Part shown: piece by piece, positions 59,752-64,000 of the stretch
How the letters are laid out: each line of letters begins with the position of its first letter
Position numbering within the stretch: the first letter of the stretch is position 1
Assembly (NCBI RefSeq): GCF_001625215.2
Contig: NC_030381.2
Span: 52,811,214 to 52,875,213 of the forward strand
Source of the DNA: Daucus carota subsp. sativus
Lineage: Eukaryota; Streptophyta; Magnoliopsida; Apiales; Apiaceae
DNA: 64,000 nucleotides
Direction of reading: 5' to 3'
The notes under the pieces: generated by a model
Seen by the model: only the letters and a program-made list of their open reading frames with translations
Database searches by the model: none
Told to the model about the DNA's origin: nothing
Made by a program: the position numbers and the translations under genes

Positions 59752-60484
59752 TACCTGATCTCTAGTAAGTTAAGCCCTCCTCCCGGTTATAATCAGGCTC
59801 AAAAAGCTAACTAGATAATTATGTTTTAGGCTCTTTTATAGAATTTTATGATTAATCATGATTAATCCATGTTTAATAAATCATTGAATTGGTTAAATTT
59901 CTTATTATTCAATCAATCATCCAATTAATTCTCGTTCTGTGGCTTCACTGATTAAGTTTAATGCATTGGTTTCAGGGAAGTAGGAAATCAAAACTTTATA
60001 TTTGCAGAATTAAAAATGGATGGTAATTAGTGGTTATCAGATTAGATTATTTTCCTGTCAAAAAAAAAAAGATTAGATTATTTATTTTCGTTAACAGTTA
60101 GTTGATTTGACTAACAGATTGCATCACCTATTTTGAACAAAACTCATTATGAAACTGATTGAATAATAAATACATGATAAACCTCAGACAGGCTAAGAAA
60201 CAAAAATATAAGGCTAAGAAATTTGTTTTGGGCTACTGACCTTCGGAGAAGAAGATCAAAACCAAAACCGTGTTTGTGTTTCTTAGTTTTTGACAAACAC
60301 GGCTATAAAGTTTATAATATGTTCAAATCTAGGAACTGGACGGTTAAATCTAAAATTAATTTGCCGAATAATTGATAAATTGAACCATCCTGGAACTTCA
60401 GTTTGTCATATTCTGTACCTCCTATGATTGATGATCAGATTATATAGTGTCAGATTATACATTGTGTGGGATGGGATAGGAAGG
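59752..60484. other. Upstream flanks of the PPR gene and the Exo70 gene
   Basis: About 60210-60480 is alignable with 57320-57640 (GGCTACTGACC, TTTTTGAC, GGCTATAA-GTTTATAAT, AATTGAACCATCCTGG, TTTGTACCTCCTA, GATCAGATTATA), so the Exo70 duplication unit includes about 270 bases of upstream DNA. Confidence 0.6.
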
Positions 60485-60485
60485 C

Positions 60486-62174
60486 ATGAAAGAATCGGAT
60501 TGCGAGGATATTGAGTGGCAGGATTTTGAGTCTGCAGTCAAAATAATCGTAGAATCTAGATCACCGTTTCAGCTACAAAAATTTTTCTGTCAGCAGCTTA
60601 TTTGTGATGGAGAGCCCAAAAGTTTCGATGAATACTTGGATGCAGTGGACAAGTTTGAGGAATTAATTCCAGCAGCTGAGACTCGAGGAACGTGGGCTAC
60701 ACGTACACTGCAGATGGCGTTTCAAGGAATATTAGACTGCTCAATCAGTGTGACCAGTTCTGCAGTCTACTCTAGTAGTGTGTCAAGCTCTTCTGGCTAT
60801 GAGTTGCAGGTTAGCAATTATACTGGCCATGGTGAGCTATCCTCTGGGCAAATTTATCGTCTCCGTGGTATAGTAGAGAGGCTGAAATCCACAGAATATC
60901 TTGCAGACTGCATTGGGGCGTACACGAAATCAAGGAGAACAGCTGTGGTTGCAAGGTTTCGCAGGTTTGGCATCAACGATCTACAATATTTGGACGATCA
61001 GGAGTTTGCTGCAAAAATCAGATTATGGATACACACAGCCAAGACATTTTACAGCTCTATCTTCCCTGGGGAGAGGCAATATTACAACAACATCTTTGCT
61101 GGTGTAGCGGAGGCAACTTATGATAATTGTTTTCTGGCTATAGTCCAACTTGTTGCATCTGAGTTGAACAACCTCGTGAACATAAGTCCAGCTGTATCAT
61201 TTCAAAGTCTGTTCGCCATTTTGGACCTGTACAAGGCTTTGCTTGTTATATTGCCTGAGATTAAAAAAATGTTCCACACTGTGTCATGCGCATATATTTC
61301 TGACGGAGCAAGTTATACTATAAATAGCCTGGAAACTATAGTAAGAAGATTGTTTTCCAGGTTCAAGGATGCTGTGCTTAATGAGAGCTCAAACACTTTA
61401 TCACCATTAGGCGGAATTCATTACATGACAGACTACACGATGAATTTTGTTACGAGCATTTTACTGTACAAGGATGTGCTAACAAATATAATTGTAACTC
61501 GGCCAACAGAAAGTTTAGGAAATGAAGCAGATGAACAATTTCTGGAAGCTTCAGGCGGTACCCCTTTGCAGCTGCACATGATTTGGATCATGATAAGTTT
61601 GAGAAAAAATCTGGAGTCTAAATCTACTAATTATAAAGACCCGTCATTAGGTCGTGTCTTTATTATGAACAATTTAAACTACATGACTAAGATCATTACA
61701 GGGGATCCGGAACTACTAGAGATGATTGGGACGGAGTACCAAACAGAGTTGAGCAAAGATATCTCGCAGGCAGCACAGGACTATGTTTCATCTATCTGGC
61801 ACGGGGTCTTGTACTGTTCAAGACTTGATGGATTGAGCTATAAAATTCCGTTTGTTAAAGGGATTTTGAGAAATTCTGTGAAGAAAAGGTTTAAGAGTTT
61901 CAACACTGCATTTGAAGAGGTTTGTCAGACTGAATCCACAAGAATCATACCAGATACACACCTGCGTGCTCAGCTTCATGAGTTGATACTGAGCAAGTTG
62001 CTTCCGGCTTATGAATCCTTCTCAGAGAAATTTGGTAAACACATACAGAGTGAAAGATACAAGGAGAGATACATCAAGTACTCATCAGAGGACCTCCAGA
62101 ATAAAATTCAAAATTTGTTTTTAGAATATCTAATAGTCCCCAGTGGTGCACAAGACATTGCAACAGTTATTTAA
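60486..62174 (+). CDS. Exo70-family exocyst subunit, MATH-less
   Basis: Single exon, 562 residues. By family a subunit of the exocyst that tethers secretory vesicles at the plasma membrane. It covers the full helical rod: QIYRLRGIVERLKSTEYLAD, CIGAYTKSRRTAVVARFRRF, FPGERQYYNNIF, AILDLYKALLVILPEI, LHMIWIMISLRKNL, SSIWHGVLYCSRLDG, and the C-terminal ERYIKYSSEDLQNKI. It aligns from its first residues (MKESDCED) with residue about 209 (MESCEDTK) of the fusion protein at 32803 and stays collinear to the end, then has an extra tail of about 17 residues. It has no MATH domain and no readable MATH relic upstream. Frame intact, so likely functional. Confidence 0.9.
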   Translation: MKESDCEDIEWQDFESAVKIIVESRSPFQLQKFFCQQLICDGEPKSFDEYLDAVDKFEELIPAAETRGTWATRTLQMAFQGILDCSISVTSSAVYSSSVSSSSGYELQVSNYTGHGELSSGQIYRLRGIVERLKSTEYLADCIGAYTKSRRTAVVARFRRFGINDLQYLDDQEFAAKIRLWIHTAKTFYSSIFPGERQYYNNIFAGVAEATYDNCFLAIVQLVASELNNLVNISPAVSFQSLFAILDLYKALLVILPEIKKMFHTVSCAYISDGASYTINSLETIVRRLFSRFKDAVLNESSNTLSPLGGIHYMTDYTMNFVTSILLYKDVLTNIIVTRPTESLGNEADEQFLEASGGTPLQLHMIWIMISLRKNLESKSTNYKDPSLGRVFIMNNLNYMTKIITGDPELLEMIGTEYQTELSKDISQAAQDYVSSIWHGVLYCSRLDGLSYKIPFVKGILRNSVKKRFKSFNTAFEEVCQTESTRIIPDTHLRAQLHELILSKLLPAYESFSEKFGKHIQSERYKERYIKYSSEDLQNKIQNLFLEYLIVPSGAQDIATVI

Positions 62175-63838
62175 GACTCTGTTTCACCATTGAATAAAAT
62201 ATTAGTTATTGAGACCAATGCTCCATAAATGACACAATCTTCTTATGTAAACATAGCTTGTCACCATTTACCAGCAACTCTGTTATTGTTTTACTGTTTA
62301 TTAGTAACATTTTGTTGATGAAACTCATATAAATGCTATAGAAATAATGGACTTATATAAATCACACTGGCTGCGCAAGATCAAGTTGTGTTAGTATTTA
62401 ACCTTTTTCCGAAATAAGGTTAGTGGTATTACCCAGTGCTGAAATCTGATATAATGATTGTTCATTGATTATTTGATATCACCCGGGACTTAAATTACTA
62501 ATTATATTAACTTTTGAGAAAATGAATTTGAAAAAGTCTATTAATTTTTCTTACTCAGTCAGGACTTCCTGATTGATCATCTCCCATATTCCTTCCATGC
62601 TGTTAAGCTCGTTCTGTTATATTAAAATATATCAAACTAGTAATCATTTCCGAACATCACAATTCAGATCCATATATCAAACTATTATATTTTTAGAATT
62701 TTAGTCCTCTTGCCAATGGCCATCCACAAATCTGAAGAAGACGACGATGACAATTACTTTTTTGTTCATGTTTTGTTTTTTTGCTTATGATAAAGACATC
62801 GAACAGGCAATATAACTTAGAATATCGTGAGTAACTTAACTACATTTCTCTCTAAGATTTAGACATTTAAATCGATATTAAATAACGGATTTACTGGTTA
62901 CTGAAACTTCCTGGAAATTCAGGCCAATTACTCAAGACAAACTTGCCTGCCCGTCTTTTTACAGTTCACAGTAGCTATTATTATTGCTTTCGATCAAGAC
63001 AGTTGTTTATTGATGAACTACTGTTTTTATAATAATTTAATCTTCAATCTTTAGTTACAAGGGTACAAATTAGCAAAAAAATGAAAAAATTGAGAGGGTA
63101 CAGTTAGATTGATAGAGTTTGTTTGAAGGGATTATATATTCCCAGATAACTATCTCTTTAAACAAATATGAGTTGAGGTTTAGAGTTTGGTTAGTCCTTG
63201 CCTGAATATTTTAGTGTAAAATGCTACATGAAATAGCATTTAAGGTTTCAAAATATTAGACAATCTGGCTCATGAAATAGCATTAAGGTTTCAAAATATT
63301 AGACAATCTGGCGTTAATAAGTGAAAGATGGATAAACGCCGCACTATCTAGTGTTTTGGATTGAAAGTGATATTTGGGGTCATCTTCTCCGGTAGTGATT
63401 ATGGAGCCTTATCCCTGAAAAAAAATTATGATATATTGGCCGAACACCCATTTCACCCTGGTGTTCATAGCTCGGTCTGATCCGGATTCAGCAACTTTTT
63501 GAACAAAACCGATAATAGTAGTTTACAATGATCCAAAGAGGTGAAATAATGAGGTGTAACCATAGCTACATTCTCTCTAAGAAGTTGACGTTTAAATCTA
63601 ATATAAATATACGGAAGTACTGATCATTCAACCATCCAGGAAATTTACACAAATTTACACAAATCACTCGAGACAAACGTGCCTGCCAATTTTTACACTA
63701 CGCACTTCAACTACTCTTACAGTATATATATAATTCTTTGATAAGGACTAATAATAGCTTAGGTGCAACTAGATAGTGTTCTACCTTATACGACAAGAGG
63801 TTCAGATTATACCAGTTTGAGAAACCAGATTCGAAGGC
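62175..63838. repeat. Intergenic stretch with repeated Exo70 upstream sequence
   Basis: About 62700-62960 and 63560-63720 each resemble the Exo70 upstream unit (GCCATCCACAAATCTGAAGAA; TTTCTCTCTAAGA then CGTTTAAATC; AACTTGCCTGCC against AACGTGCCTGCC). 63227-63270 and 63271-63312 are a direct repeat of about 43 bases (CATGAAATAGCATT...CAATCTGGC). No gene in between. Confidence 0.55.
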
Positions 63839-64000
63839 ATGAAGGAATCTGATAGCGGAGATGCTACATTTACACGTATGGACTCTGCAGCCAAAGTAAT
63901 CACAGAATTTAAATCTGCATTATGGCTACAACAACTTATCAATGATGGAGACCGCAACAAATTTGATCAGTACTTGCGCGCAGTTAAAAAGATTCAGCGA
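63839..64000 (+). CDS. Start of a further Exo70 copy (runs off the window)
   Basis: 54 codons open to the window end: MKESDSGDATF, DSAAKVITEFKSALWLQQLI, NDGDRNKFDQYLRAVKKIQR. These align with MKESDCED...DSAVKIIVES and FDEYLDAVDKF of the gene at 60486 and, more closely at QLI/LVND-DRxKFDxYLxAV, with the MATH-Exo70 protein. It begins at the same Met position as the other MATH-less copy. Whether it is complete cannot be told. Confidence 0.75.
   Translation, partial: MKESDSGDATFTRMDSAAKVITEFKSALWLQQLINDGDRNKFDQYLRAVKKIQR

Noticed and set aside
1-64000. CRISPR arrays, operons, Shine-Dalgarno sites or bacterial islands
   Set aside because: Introns, MITEs and eudicot gene families show a plant nuclear sequence; no spaced identical repeats of CRISPR type were seen.

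Overview
This is an AT-rich plant nuclear window. TIR-NBS-LRR (TNL) immune receptor genes, absent from grasses, point to a eudicot. The intron-rich FTSH4 gene, the CC-type glutaredoxin, LOB-domain, NDR1/HIN1-like and PPR genes, and many Stowaway, hAT and Mutator-like MITEs all fit. I cannot fix the species; an asterid is a guess from general feel only.

Layout. 1-14.7 kb is a TNL cluster: the 3' part of TNL-1 (+), a full five-exon TNL-2 (+), a relic of a third TNL, and duplicated 3' flanks in permuted order. 14.7-27 kb is gene-poor and MITE-rich, with one glutaredoxin gene (+) behind a block rich in TGACG/ACGT motifs. 27-32 kb is FTSH4 (+), a mitochondrial inner-membrane AAA protease, in seven exons. 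32.8-35.1 kb (-), tail to tail with FTSH4, is one uninterrupted reading frame that joins a BPM-type MATH domain to an Exo70 domain. 36-44 kb holds two tandem F-box genes (-) separated by a Helitron-like end and several terminal-inverted-repeat elements. 45.2 kb is a LOB-domain gene (+) and 49.9 kb an NHL gene (-). 50.9-56.2 kb holds hAT and Stowaway elements with readable target duplications, one hAT nested inside another element. 57.6-64 kb is an Exo70 cluster: an internally deleted copy, a full MATH-less copy, and the start of a third, with an intron-less PPR gene (-) between them.

The most notable object is the MATH-Exo70 fusion at 32803-35100. Its Exo70 half is clearly the same subfamily as the Exo70 copies 25 kb away, which start just where the MATH domain would end. 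MATH domains of this type usually sit in front of a BTB domain and choose substrates for CUL3 ubiquitin ligases; Exo70 is the exocyst subunit that marks membrane sites and is a repeated target of pathogen effectors. Their fusion next to an NLR cluster and F-box genes is worth testing. The second most useful result is a set of non-autonomous transposons with exact target duplications: two 9-bp Mutator-like copies and two 8-bp hAT copies.

Exon boundaries were read by eye from GT/AG sites, phase and paralogue agreement; no transcript evidence was available.
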